64,000 bases of DNA from Haloplanus ruber (lineage in GTDB: Archaea > Halobacteriota > Halobacteria > Halobacteriales > Haloferacaceae), in the NCBI RefSeq assembly GCF_024494725.1, contig NZ_JANHDK010000005.1, positions 62,001 through 126,000 on the forward strand, written 5' to 3'. The notes below the pieces were generated by a model. The model worked only from the letters and a program-made list of their open reading frames with translations. It ran no database searches and was not told where the DNA came from. Shown piece after piece: positions 31,283 through 40,315 of the stretch. Every line of letters starts with the position of its first letter. The first letter of the stretch is position 1. Both the position numbers and the translations under genes were made by a program.

Positions 31283-32263
31283 TCAGTCCCTGTCACCGTC
31301 GGCCGGCGTGGGGGTCGGCGTCCCGGCCGACGTTCGATCGGTGTCCTGCGTCTCGCTCGGCTGGTGGTCGCCCTGGAGCATGAACTCCACGAGGTACGCG
31401 ATGAACACCTCGTTGTCAGCGACGTTGAACCGATCACCTCGCAGGAACGTTTTGTCGCCGAGCAACACCGTGTTCTGGGTGCGCACCGCGACCGGGTACT
31501 CGCCGGTCACCTGATCGCTCCCGGACTTGTGGGTGTTCGGCGCGCTCCGCAGGAGGACCGTCCCTCGCTGTGTGGTGACCGCCGCCGCCGTGTACATCGT
31601 CGCCTGCTCGACGCCGTCGAGTCCACCCTGTCCTGTCGGCCGTGCGACGAGATGTTTGAAGGTGCCGTCGGCGTGTTCCTGATTGTAGAGGTACTGCGTG
31701 TCGACGCTCATCCCGTACGCCGAGGCGAGCGCCGTGAGTCGGCTCTCCTGCGTCTGGATCGAGGTGCCGAGCAGCCCGCTACTGATCGCGGTCCGGTCCG
31801 GTTCGCCCATCATCACCAGGTGGCCGCCGTTCCCGGTGAACTGCCGTACGTCGTCGACGTCACCCGGGAGATACTCCGATCCCGGATCGATCACGAGGAA
31901 GACGTCGGCGTCCGCGAGGCGGCCCCCCAGGTCGCCGTCGGTGTAGAACTCGACGGTGAATCCCTGTCGGACCAGCGCGTCCACGAGCGGCTCGATGTCC
32001 GCCCGCGAGAACCGATTGGCGTGCCCGCGGTCGATGAGGACCGTCCCGTTCGTCGTGGCTTCGACACCCGACGGGTCGACCGTTCCCGTCGCCGAGAGCG
32101 GGTCGGGCGCGACGCGGTCGGGCGCGTACTCGGGGTTCTGGAACGCCTCTTCCCCGCCGTCGTCCGACGAGAGGAGCATCGGTCCCACGCTGGCGACGGC
32201 CACTACGACGGCCACCGTCAGGATCAGCACGACTAGCCGCTTGCCCGCCTCACGCCACCACAT
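31283..32263 (-). CDS. DUF4350-type membrane protein
   Basis: A 326-residue protein with one N-terminal transmembrane helix ([21 protein letters not shown]) and an extracellular domain resembling the DUF4350 family, which has a GATase-like fold ([54 protein letters not shown]). No enzymatic residues recognised. It overlaps the SppA gene by 14 bp and is probably its operon partner; haloarchaeal DUF4350 proteins often occur with membrane AAA/MoxR clusters, which are not seen here. Confidence 0.65.
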   Translation of the reverse strand: MWWREAGKRLVVLILTVAVVVAVASVGPMLLSSDDGGEEAFQNPEYAPDRVAPDPLSATGTVDPSGVEATTNGTVLIDRGHANRFSRADIEPLVDALVRQGFTVEFYTDGDLGGRLADADVFLVIDPGSEYLPGDVDDVRQFTGNGGHLVMMGEPDRTAISSGLLGTSIQTQESRLTALASAYGMSVDTQYLYNQEHADGTFKHLVARPTGQGGLDGVEQATMYTAAAVTTQRGTVLLRSAPNTHKSGSDQVTGEYPVAVRTQNTVLLGDKTFLRGDRFNVADNEVFIAYLVEFMLQGDHQPSETQDTDRTSAGTPTPTPADGDRD

Positions 32264-33278
32264 GCGTGCCTCCCGAAACCGCCGCGGCCACCGGTGTCGG
32301 CGTCGGTTCCGGCGCCGCCGTCCGGTTGTCGGTCACGCCTGGCCCCGTGTCACTCGTCCGTGGGGTCGGGGATGCTGCGTCGTCGTTCGACGTGTCGAGA
32401 TACATCGCTGGAACCATCAGGAAGGTCGGGCCTGACGGGTCCTCGCCGTAGAGATACCGTGCCGAGACCATCTCCTTGTTCGGTGCGGTCGACGCGACAT
32501 AGTTCGACCGCGAGAGGAATCGTGCGGTGCCGTCCGGGCGCATAACGCGCACGTCGTAGTTGTTGAGGCCAGCCTCGTCGGCCGCGTATTCGACCGCGGC
32601 CTGCCGGCCGCCGATGGAGTCGGCGAGGCCGTTACGGACCGCCTGTGTCCCACTGTAGATGCGCGCCTGTTCGACCTCGGTTCGGGTGAGTTCCAACTGC
32701 TCGCCGCGCTGTTCGAACACGGCGCCGATGAAGGCGTTCCCCAAGGATTCGAGGAGGTAGTTGAACTCGCGCCCGTCGCCGCCGGTCAGCTTGTTCGGTC
32801 CCGTGGTGGCGACGAGATCCGTCGGTTCGAGTTCCTGTGGGGCCGTCGCCAACACCCCCACGCTCCCGACAGTCGACGCCGGCTTGGTGTAGATCCGGTC
32901 ACTCGGCGCGATCGTGTAGTACGCACCCGAGGCTGCCGCGGCGTCGACGCTGGTCACGAGCGGCATCTCGGCGGCCGTCCGCTTCGATTGCAGGTATAAC
33001 TCCTCGCTCGCGGCGGCGCCACCACCCCCGCTGTTTACGAGCAACACGACTGCTTTCACGTCGGGGTCGTTGCGGGCCTGCCGGAGCATCGCCGTGACCG
33101 ACGCGGAGGTCGATCCGTCGATGGTGCCCGCGACGGGGACGACTGCGACTGTCCCCTCCGAGGACGTGGCGTTCCACGCGACGGGGGCCAGCGCGAGTCC
33201 CACGACGACGCCCACCACCACGAACAGCACGTACGACCGTGCGATTCGTGACAGGAGGGCGCGGGTTCTGTTCGCCAT
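32250..33278 (-). CDS. sppA: Signal peptide peptidase SppA (S49 family) membrane protease
   Basis: A 342-residue membrane serine protease. One transmembrane helix at the N-terminus (SYVLFVVVGVVVGLALAPVAW) anchors an extracellular S49 domain. The fold signatures are VVPVAGTIDG, VVLLVNSGGGGAAASEELY and the nucleophile region DAAAASGAYYTIAPSDRIYTKPASTVGSVGV, which holds the Ser of SGAYY and a Lys about 15 residues later for the Ser-Lys dyad. The C-terminal 60 residues are Thr/Pro-rich and probably disordered. It should degrade cleaved signal peptides. ATG 33278 selected. Confidence 0.8.
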   Translation of the reverse strand: MANRTRALLSRIARSYVLFVVVGVVVGLALAPVAWNATSSEGTVAVVPVAGTIDGSTSASVTAMLRQARNDPDVKAVVLLVNSGGGGAAASEELYLQSKRTAAEMPLVTSVDAAAASGAYYTIAPSDRIYTKPASTVGSVGVLATAPQELEPTDLVATTGPNKLTGGDGREFNYLLESLGNAFIGAVFEQRGEQLELTRTEVEQARIYSGTQAVRNGLADSIGGRQAAVEYAADEAGLNNYDVRVMRPDGTARFLSRSNYVASTAPNKEMVSARYLYGEDPSGPTFLMVPAMYLDTSNDDAASPTPRTSDTGPGVTDNRTAAPEPTPTPVAAAVSGGTHVVA

Positions 33279-33322
33279 GGTCGAATGTTGGCACACCGCT
33301 ACAAAAAACGTCGGTCGCCCGG

Positions 33323-34093
33323 TCAACGACCGGGAAGTTCGGCCAACAGTTGGGCACCGCGGATCGCACTCGCTTTCGCCGCCGCCCGTCCCCTGAGTGC
33401 GCCGACTTTCGCGTAGTAGCCGCTCTTTCGTGCCGTGCCCACCGCGTAGTGACGCGCCGAGGTGTGGATCGGCTGTCGGCGGCCGCACATTCGGGTCGCC
33501 CCCTCGCGGACGGCCGTCAACACCGACTCCCCGTCGAGGGCGGCCGGATCGACTCCCTCGATGACGAGTTCCGTGTACGCCCGCCCGACGTGTGGCACCG
33601 AGTGGGCGTCGCTAGCGGCGAGCGCCGGGTAGCCGTTCTCCGCCGCGAACCGCCGTGCCCGCCGGTTCCGGAAGCCGGTGAACAGCCACGAGTTGAACAC
33701 CTCGACGGCGTCACAGTCGACGAGGTGGCGCCGTGGGATCCCGTGACGCGAGCGCTGGAACGGGTGGGGAACGACCGCGAGGCCGCCGTGATCCCGGACC
33801 CACGCGACCGTCTCGTCGAGCGGTGCGCGCCGGGGTGGCATCTCCGAGACGCCGATAGCCAGCAGATGCCCCACCGACGTCGACACCTCCACGCCAGGAA
33901 TGCCCAGCAGACCGTACTCCGGAGCGAGTTCGGCCGCCCGCACCGACTCGTGGATCACGTCGTGATCGGTGACGACGATACCGTCCAACCCAATTTCGGC
34001 CGCCTGCTCCAGTAGCAACTCGACGGGGTCGTGACCGTCGTAGGAAGCCGACGAGTGGACGTGTGGGTCGATTTGGATCGTCGTCTGGCTCAC
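33323..34093 (-). CDS. PHP-domain phosphoesterase
   Basis: A 256-residue metal-dependent hydrolase of the PHP family. Metal ligands appear in IDPHVHSSASYDG (HxH), GIVVTDHDVI, GLAVVPHPF and LAASDAHSV. Such proteins cleave phosphate esters such as 3',5'-nucleoside bisphosphates or RNA 5' ends; the exact substrate is unknown. The first codon is GTG. Basic C-terminal region (residues 215-256) is unusual for a haloarchaeal protein and may bind nucleic acid. Confidence 0.78.
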   Translation of the reverse strand: MSQTTIQIDPHVHSSASYDGHDPVELLLEQAAEIGLDGIVVTDHDVIHESVRAAELAPEYGLLGIPGVEVSTSVGHLLAIGVSEMPPRRAPLDETVAWVRDHGGLAVVPHPFQRSRHGIPRRHLVDCDAVEVFNSWLFTGFRNRRARRFAAENGYPALAASDAHSVPHVGRAYTELVIEGVDPAALDGESVLTAVREGATRMCGRRQPIHTSARHYAVGTARKSGYYAKVGALRGRAAAKASAIRGAQLLAELPGR

Positions 34094-34132
34094 ACGTCAC
34101 GTTCGACGGGCGGAAGGATAAGCCTCGTGGCG

Positions 34133-35044
34133 CTACTCGGCGGCGATACCGAGCGTCGCGTCGACGACGTCCGCCACCGCGGCCCGCTGTTCGGCGTCCA
34201 GTTCGACCAGCGGCGGCCGCACCGCATCGTCGTCGATAACGCCGCGTTCGACGAGTACCGACTTGGTCGTGGGCGCGAAGCCGTATTCGAGCGAGATGTT
34301 GAACAGGGGGGCGACGTGGTTCAACTGGAGGTCACGCGCCCGGTCGATGTCGTTCGCGGCCGCGGCGCCGATGGCCTCCGACATCACGCCGGGGAAGTAG
34401 TTCGACACCGCGTTGATGCCGCCGGTCGCCCCCATCGACACCGCGGGGACGAGTTGGCTGTCCCAGCCCTGGAACAGATGGAAGTCCTCGCCCGTCCGCC
34501 GGATGATCTCGAGTAGGTGTGTCAGGTCACCGCTGGTGTCTTTCATCCCTGCGAGGTCGGGATGGTCCGCCACCGCCTCGACCAGATCGGCGTCGATAGA
34601 CTGGCCGACACACGAGGGGATGTTGTAGAGGATCAGCGGGAGGTCAGTCTCGGCCAGAACCGCACGGATGAATCGCTCGTTGCCCCCCGGCCCGTTTTCC
34701 CCGTGGAAGTACGGCAGGACGACGAGGACGGCATCGGCGCCGCAGTCGGCCGCAATCTCGATCCGTTCGAGCGTGCCGGCGACACTGGAGTGGCCGGCAC
34801 CGGGGAGCACCGGCGCTCCGTCGGCGGCGTCGACACTCGCGGAGACGACCGTCTCGTACTCGTCGAGCGAGAGGCTGGCGAACTCGCCGGTTGTCCCACA
34901 GGGGATGAGGCCATCGGCCCCGTGTTCGAGAGTGAACGACGCGAGGTCCGCCACCGCCTCGGCGTCGACCGACCCGTTCGAGAACGGTGTGACCGTCGGG
35001 ACGAGCGTGGTTCCGTACTCCGAATCCGCGGGTGCCGTAGGCAT
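34133..35044 (-). CDS. DapA/KdgA-family aldolase
   Basis: A 303-residue TIM-barrel class I aldolase. The GTTGE motif, Tyr140 in ILYNIPS and the Schiff-base Lys168 in GMKDTSGD are all present. In dihydrodipicolinate synthase the motif continues YN-x-P-S-R, with Arg binding the substrate carboxylate; here that residue is Cys145. This argues against DapA and for a 2-keto-3-deoxy-sugar-acid aldolase or similar. No sugar-acid or lysine genes lie beside it, so the substrate is unresolved. Confidence 0.8.
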   Translation of the reverse strand: MPTAPADSEYGTTLVPTVTPFSNGSVDAEAVADLASFTLEHGADGLIPCGTTGEFASLSLDEYETVVSASVDAADGAPVLPGAGHSSVAGTLERIEIAADCGADAVLVVLPYFHGENGPGGNERFIRAVLAETDLPLILYNIPSCVGQSIDADLVEAVADHPDLAGMKDTSGDLTHLLEIIRRTGEDFHLFQGWDSQLVPAVSMGATGGINAVSNYFPGVMSEAIGAAAANDIDRARDLQLNHVAPLFNISLEYGFAPTTKSVLVERGVIDDDAVRPPLVELDAEQRAAVADVVDATLGIAAE

Positions 35045-35069
35045 ACCCCGTGATTCGACACCCGCCCAG

Positions 35070-37394
35070 TTAGGCGTTCCCCTGCGGTTCGGGATCGCCC
35101 TGTCGGCCGCTAAGCAGGGGCGAGACCCGTTCCGCGAGGCCGTCGAGGACGATCAGCGTTGGCGGGAGCGTCGCCAGCGCGGCCAACAGCGTCAGGAAGA
35201 TGACGCCGACGGTCAGGTAGCCGAAGTCCGCGAGGATCGGGAACGGCGAGAGCGTCAGCGCCGAGAACCCGAACACGGTCGTCATCCCCGAGACGGAGAT
35301 TGCCTTGCCGACGCGGGTGGCGGCCGTCTCGACGGCGTCGAGTTTGCTCACGCCCGCCTGGGCCTTCTCCTCGTAGTACCGCTCCATCACGATGATGGTG
35401 TACTCCGCGCCGATGCCGACAGTCATGGCACCGAGCGAGGCACCCAGCGGCGAGACGGGGATGTTGAGCGCCGCCATATAGAGGTTCTGCCACCCGATGA
35501 CGAACAGCATCGGCACCAGCGGCGCGACGGCCTTGACGAGGTTCCGGTAGTACACCAGTAGGAGGCCGAAGACGAACAGGACGCCAAGCCCCGTCGTCAC
35601 GTTTCGGCTCTCGATCTGCTCGACTACCGACGGCGGCGAGACGACTGCCGTCCCCGTAAGCGTCGGCTCGACACCCGGTGGCGGATTGCTGAACCGGATC
35701 GACTTCTCCACGTTCGAGATGAACGAGAGCGTCTGATCGGTCGACATATCCTGGGCACCGATGACCGTGATGTGAGCCACACCGTCGTTGTAATACTGGG
35801 CGCGCTCGCGTTCGGGTACGTCCGCGAGGACCCCCTCGACGGCTGCCTGTGTCTCCGGAATCTCGCCGCCGTTATATTGCGCGACGAGTGTCGCCGGCGA
35901 GTCGACCCCTTCGACCAGTGGCGTGTCGTCGGCCACCTGTTCGAAGCGTTGCATCCACTGTAACACCGCCGGGTGTGTCAGATCACTCCCGGTGACGACG
36001 ATGTCGTACTGCACGGCACTCCCCCCGCCGGTTTGGGAGCGGAACTGCTGGAGATCGACGTACGCCGGCAGGTCCTGTGGGACGAACTCCTCGGTGTCGG
36101 CGAGCGTGTCGAGTTGCTGGCCCGCCTGAAAGCCCGCCCCCATCAACAGCAACGCGGTGAGCAAGACGATCCCTGGGTTGGCGGCGAGCGCTCGGGAGCC
36201 ACGCCCGAGCGTCCGGCCGACGACGCCGATCCGATCGGAGTCTGCCGAATCCGTTCGCTCCTCGTCGCCGGCGTCGGGAGCGTCGCCGTCGTCAGCTTCC
36301 TCGGCCACGTTGTCGGCGTCGAAGTCGTGGTGATCGAGTTCGCCGACGCCGCGCCGACGGAACCGCGCGTACAGCGTCAGGATGGGGAGCAAGATCAGAA
36401 TGCCCGCGAGGAAGGTGAGCAGGACTCCAAAGATCGATGTCTGGGCAAACCAGACGAACGCGGGCGATCCGATGGTCGAGATCCAGGTCGCCCCGAACCC
36501 GAGGGCGGCGGCGAGCATCGCGATGAACACCGGCGGGCCGATACCGGACAGCGCCTGCGGCAGCGCCTCGCGTGGCGGCGCCGATTCCAGTTCCTCCTCG
36601 TAGCGCTCGTGGAACTGCACGGAGTAGTCGATGCCGAGACCGATCAGGATGGGGAACACGGAACTCGTCAGCGTCGAGTTGGGGACGCCCGCGTACCCGA
36701 TAGCGCCGAAGGTGTAGATCACCCCCGTAAACACCGCGACGATGGGGAGCAGTCGCAGTCGCACGCCCCGGAAGAGGAAAAAGAGGGCGACGATCATCAG
36801 CCCCACCGCGAGACCGAGCAACTGGTTCGTGCTCTGGCCGATGAGCTCCGACAGCTGTGCCGAGAAGGCCGCGGAGCCGGTGATGATCACGTCGACGCCG
36901 GCGGGGAAGCGTGCCCACTCTTGGGCCGACAGTGCCTCCGTGTAGATGGGTCGCTCCTCGGGCTGTGTCAGTCCCGGTTCGAACACGACCCGCACGAACG
37001 TGATGTCGGGTCCGCCGAGAACGCGTTCGATCTTCGCCTTCGAGTCGGGGATACGGCCGTACTCCGCTCTGACCCGGTCTGCCGGGCTCGCGACGTAGGC
37101 AACGTCGTTCACGTTCGACATCCGGTCGTCGAATCTGGCGACGGCTCTGAGCGTCGCCGGATCGGTCGTTTCGCCGCGGAGGAGGACCGAGATCGACCCC
37201 CGGTCGAACGCGTCGTTGAACGTCTTCAGCGTCGGATTATCGCCGGTGAACGCCTGATCGCCCGTGACGCTCGTGATCTGTGCTGCCCCCCCGAGCGCGG
37301 CAAACAGCAACACGGCCGCGATCAGGAGCGTGGCGACCGGGTGGGCCTGGATCTCCTTCCCGATCCGACGGAACACCGACCGCAGCGCGTGCAT
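35070..37394 (-). CDS. RND/MMPL-family transporter
   Basis: A 774-residue membrane exporter with two halves, each one helix, a large extracellular domain and five further helices (first pair VATLLIAAVLLFAALGG; VLSVF-type helices around FPILIGLGIDYSVQFHERYEEE and TVGIGAEYTIIVMERYYEEKA, which are the typical RND helix-4 motifs with Asp/Glu). Likely exports lipids, drugs or other hydrophobic molecules using the ion gradient. It starts at ATG 37394. It lies 54 bp after the beta-sandwich surface protein at 37449, probably its partner. Confidence 0.82.
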   Translation of the reverse strand: MHALRSVFRRIGKEIQAHPVATLLIAAVLLFAALGGAAQITSVTGDQAFTGDNPTLKTFNDAFDRGSISVLLRGETTDPATLRAVARFDDRMSNVNDVAYVASPADRVRAEYGRIPDSKAKIERVLGGPDITFVRVVFEPGLTQPEERPIYTEALSAQEWARFPAGVDVIITGSAAFSAQLSELIGQSTNQLLGLAVGLMIVALFFLFRGVRLRLLPIVAVFTGVIYTFGAIGYAGVPNSTLTSSVFPILIGLGIDYSVQFHERYEEELESAPPREALPQALSGIGPPVFIAMLAAALGFGATWISTIGSPAFVWFAQTSIFGVLLTFLAGILILLPILTLYARFRRRGVGELDHHDFDADNVAEEADDGDAPDAGDEERTDSADSDRIGVVGRTLGRGSRALAANPGIVLLTALLLMGAGFQAGQQLDTLADTEEFVPQDLPAYVDLQQFRSQTGGGSAVQYDIVVTGSDLTHPAVLQWMQRFEQVADDTPLVEGVDSPATLVAQYNGGEIPETQAAVEGVLADVPERERAQYYNDGVAHITVIGAQDMSTDQTLSFISNVEKSIRFSNPPPGVEPTLTGTAVVSPPSVVEQIESRNVTTGLGVLFVFGLLLVYYRNLVKAVAPLVPMLFVIGWQNLYMAALNIPVSPLGASLGAMTVGIGAEYTIIVMERYYEEKAQAGVSKLDAVETAATRVGKAISVSGMTTVFGFSALTLSPFPILADFGYLTVGVIFLTLLAALATLPPTLIVLDGLAERVSPLLSGRQGDPEPQGNA

Positions 37395-37448
37395 CTCAGC
37401 GCACCTCCGGGGACCGACAGTCGTCACCGCTCGCTGCCGCGACTGCGA

Positions 37449-39077
37449 TCATCGGCGTCGGTACCACACGCCGCCGCCGATCACGACGAGCAGGATCACG
37501 CCCGCGGCGATGGGGAGGACCGGCGGGCCGCCGGACGGCTCCTCGACGCCAACGCCGATGGACATGCCGTCGGTGAACTCGGTGTCGCCGTCCGGTTCGT
37601 CGTATCGCACCTCAATCGACGCGTCGTACTGCTTGGGCAGAGCGTCGCCCGTTGCGCTGATCCGGAACGTAGCTGTGGCCGTGTCACCCGACTGCATCGT
37701 CCCGAGGAAGGCCCCGTCGTCGGACGTCGAAAGCGGATCGCTCGTGAACAGCTTGGCGTTGACCGCCGAAATCGGGTCGTCGCCGACGTAGCGCACGTCC
37801 GCGCTGAGGCGCGCCGTCCCGCCGGGAGTCACCGACGTGTCGACGTTCGTCACCTCGAACCGGTCGAGTTCGGGCTCGATGACCAGCGTCTTTCGCAGCG
37901 GGTTCGACGCCGTCCGCACGTCACCGTCGGCGTTCTCGTACTCCACCTCAAAGGCGAAGGAGTTCGAACCGGGTTCGGCCTCGTCGGGGATGGCCGCCGT
38001 GAAGTTCACCGGCGCGGACTCGTCGGGTTCAAGCGTTCCGACCGCCGCCTCGCCGTTCGTCGGCACTGCGGCACCCTGTCCACGCATCCTGACGACGACG
38101 TTCCGCGCGACACCCGGTCCCGTGTTGACGACTCGCCCCGTGATGCGCGCTTCGGACTCGTCAACCCGGAAGTTCTGTGTCTCCAATCCCTCCATCGCGA
38201 AGGTGCGTTTGTGCCGGACCTGCACCCCGGCCGTCAGCGTGTCCGACTCTCGACTGATGTCGCTCCTGTCACGATAGGCGACGACGGTGTCGACCGGGTA
38301 GTTCCCGGGCGAGAGGTCGTCTCGCGCGCCCACCTGGACCGACACGCTCTCCGTCTCGCCCGGCTCTAGGCTCTCGACGAACACGCCGTTTTCCGGCGAC
38401 GGATTGGCTGGACTCCCGAAGTAAAGCCCCGAGGCTCGCGAGGCCAGCCGAACCGTCGCGTTCCGTGCGGTCTGTGTTCCGGTGTTTTTGATCTCGAACG
38501 CCAGCGTGCCCGTGTCGCCAGCGAACAGTTCGTTCGACCCCTCGGAGACGATGTCGAATGTCGACGTCTCCTCGATCCGGATCGTCAGATCGACCGTCCG
38601 CTCCTTGTTGAGCCAGACGTACTCCGTCTCGCTCGGTGCCGACGTCGACCCCTCGTAGATCACCGCGCGGGCGTGACGATAGGTGACGTCGACGGGAACG
38701 GTGTAGGTCCCCGGTTCGGCGTCTCCGATCTCTAGGTTGAAGCCGAACTCGGCGACGCCGCCCGGGCCGATGCTTCCGGTCGTCACCGTGCCCGACTTCA
38801 CGTCTATCGGCGCGTTTATTTGCCCTTCCTGAACGTCCATCCGGACGCTCCGTGCCGTCTGGACCTGATCCTCGAAGCGGCCGACTCCCCCGTCCTCGAT
38901 GTTCCCGTCGTTGGTGGCGACGACGGTGAGCTGCACCTCCTCGTTTGGCTGGAACGTATCGTCAGCGACGCTGTAACTCAGCTCCGGGTTTCCCGTGACG
39001 ACGCTCGATGCGACGCCAGGGACCACCGGCGCGACCAACAGTAGACTGGCGACCGCTAAAATCGTAATCCGTCTCAT
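37449..39077 (-). CDS. Secreted NEW3/CARDB-like beta-sandwich protein with C-terminal anchor
   Basis: A 542-residue surface protein. Signal peptide RITILAVASLLLVAPVVPGVAS, then four or so immunoglobulin-like repeats with the pattern of alpha-galactosidase-NPCBM-associated NEW3 or COG1361 domains (NTGTQTARNATVRL, ESLEPGETESVSVQVGA, NTGPGVARNVVVRM, SGDTATATFRIS). One C-terminal transmembrane helix (VLPIAAGVILLVVIGGGVWY) ends in Arg residues. In archaea this kind of protein is commonly encoded next to RND exporters, as here. Confidence 0.75.
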   Translation of the reverse strand: MRRITILAVASLLLVAPVVPGVASSVVTGNPELSYSVADDTFQPNEEVQLTVVATNDGNIEDGGVGRFEDQVQTARSVRMDVQEGQINAPIDVKSGTVTTGSIGPGGVAEFGFNLEIGDAEPGTYTVPVDVTYRHARAVIYEGSTSAPSETEYVWLNKERTVDLTIRIEETSTFDIVSEGSNELFAGDTGTLAFEIKNTGTQTARNATVRLASRASGLYFGSPANPSPENGVFVESLEPGETESVSVQVGARDDLSPGNYPVDTVVAYRDRSDISRESDTLTAGVQVRHKRTFAMEGLETQNFRVDESEARITGRVVNTGPGVARNVVVRMRGQGAAVPTNGEAAVGTLEPDESAPVNFTAAIPDEAEPGSNSFAFEVEYENADGDVRTASNPLRKTLVIEPELDRFEVTNVDTSVTPGGTARLSADVRYVGDDPISAVNAKLFTSDPLSTSDDGAFLGTMQSGDTATATFRISATGDALPKQYDASIEVRYDEPDGDTEFTDGMSIGVGVEEPSGGPPVLPIAAGVILLVVIGGGVWYRRR

Positions 39078-39202
39078 GGTCGCACCTGCGGTCGGTCGAT
39101 GATAACGATGACGATTGCAGAAACAAAACTCAAACAGGGTTGAACAAAAGGAAAGTGGTTTGGCGTTCGTGACTGCGTAGAGCGTCGCTCGTTGCCCTTC
39201 GC

Positions 39203-40264
39203 TCAGTAGGCGAATCTGACAACTCGGTCAGTGTCGCCGTCGACGAGTCGGAGCGTCTCGTTGTCGTTGTCGAGAACGGGGGTCGTCGCGCCCCAGTACA
39301 GGTGGCCCTCGCGGTTCCGCCCCGCGCCGACGTGGAGGACCACCCGCTCGCCCGGGCGGAGTTCTCGGCCGTCAAAGAAGAAATACCGGTGGCCGTCCCC
39401 GTCGACGAGATGCCAGTCCGAGAGGTCGACCGTCGTTCGGCCGGCGTTCTCGACGACGACGTACTCCTCGGTCAGCGAGGCGGCGTCGTCGCCGGGTGGG
39501 TTCGGGCGCACCGCGGCGATGCGGACGCCCGTGATGTTCGACTCCCGAAGTGGCCGGTCGTTGGTGACGACACCACACGACCAGACGCCTCGCGTCGCGC
39601 TCCGGGCGGCCCGCTCCGCGTCGGCGTATCGGCCATCGGTGGCCCGTGCGTAGCCACGCTCGACGACCCGTCGGTTGATCGACCGCCCGTCGGCGCGCAG
39701 AACCGCGGTGAGACCGGTCGGCCCCCGTTCGACGGCGGCGACGGTCACCGACTCACCCACGAGACCCGTCCGCAACGATAGCAGCCCCTGCCGCCCGTGG
39801 TCGGCGAGACACGTCCGCCCTCGGCTTCCAGTCACGACGCCGTCGAACCGCTCGGGGGCGGCACCGCCGACACCCGGCGCGTCGACGCCCGCGAGACGAA
39901 CTGTCCGGCTGGTTCCGGACGCTGTCCGGTAGGTAAGCCGGTCGCCGGACGCAACGCTCACCACGGTGGCCGTCGTCGCCGTCGCGTTCGCGCTCGCCGC
40001 TGCCGTCAGCGGCTCCGCCGCCTGCCGTTCGACGGCCGGTGCCGGTCGCTCGCTCGCGTTCGTCGTCGCCTCCGCTCCGCCGTCGGCCGCCGGGGCGTCG
40101 GGGCCGGCGGGAACCGTCACCGCGAGCGCACCGCCGACCGCCAGCAGGGCGACACCCACGAGGAGTGCCCGCCGTCCGTCGATGGCGTCGATTCGGGCGA
40201 TGGCGTACGCACTCACGACGAAGAGGAGTGCGAGGCCGAACGCGGCGCCGACGAGGGGGAGCAT
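39203..40264 (-). CDS. Membrane protein with nuclease-like (SNase) and lamin-tail domains
   Basis: A 353-residue protein. Two transmembrane helices (LPLVGAAFGLALLFVVSAYA, RALLVGVALLAVGGALAVTV) precede an external thermonuclease-like domain (about 95-225) with VRLAGVDAPGVGG and SINRRVVERGYARA, the fold signatures of staphylococcal nuclease. The C-terminal 110 residues form a lamin-tail domain (EYVVVENAGRTTVDLSDWHLVDGDGHRY). It may be a surface nuclease, though not all catalytic Arg/Glu can be verified here. Confidence 0.7.
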   Translation of the reverse strand: MLPLVGAAFGLALLFVVSAYAIARIDAIDGRRALLVGVALLAVGGALAVTVPAGPDAPAADGGAEATTNASERPAPAVERQAAEPLTAAASANATATTATVVSVASGDRLTYRTASGTSRTVRLAGVDAPGVGGAAPERFDGVVTGSRGRTCLADHGRQGLLSLRTGLVGESVTVAAVERGPTGLTAVLRADGRSINRRVVERGYARATDGRYADAERAARSATRGVWSCGVVTNDRPLRESNITGVRIAAVRPNPPGDDAASLTEEYVVVENAGRTTVDLSDWHLVDGDGHRYFFFDGRELRPGERVVLHVGAGRNREGHLYWGATTPVLDNDNETLRLVDGDTDRVVRFAY

Positions 40265-40315
40265 GGGAGTGAGACCGGCTGGTGCCAGGATAGCGACTGT
40301 CGGGAACCGACCGAC

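Noticed and set aside
34133-35044. Dihydrodipicolinate synthase dapA
   Set aside because: The arginine after YNIPS is replaced by cysteine and no lysine genes are adjacent.
35973-38369. Long plus-strand open frame antisense to the RND exporter and surface protein
   Set aside because: Stop-poor only because of GC bias; spans two real genes on the other strand.
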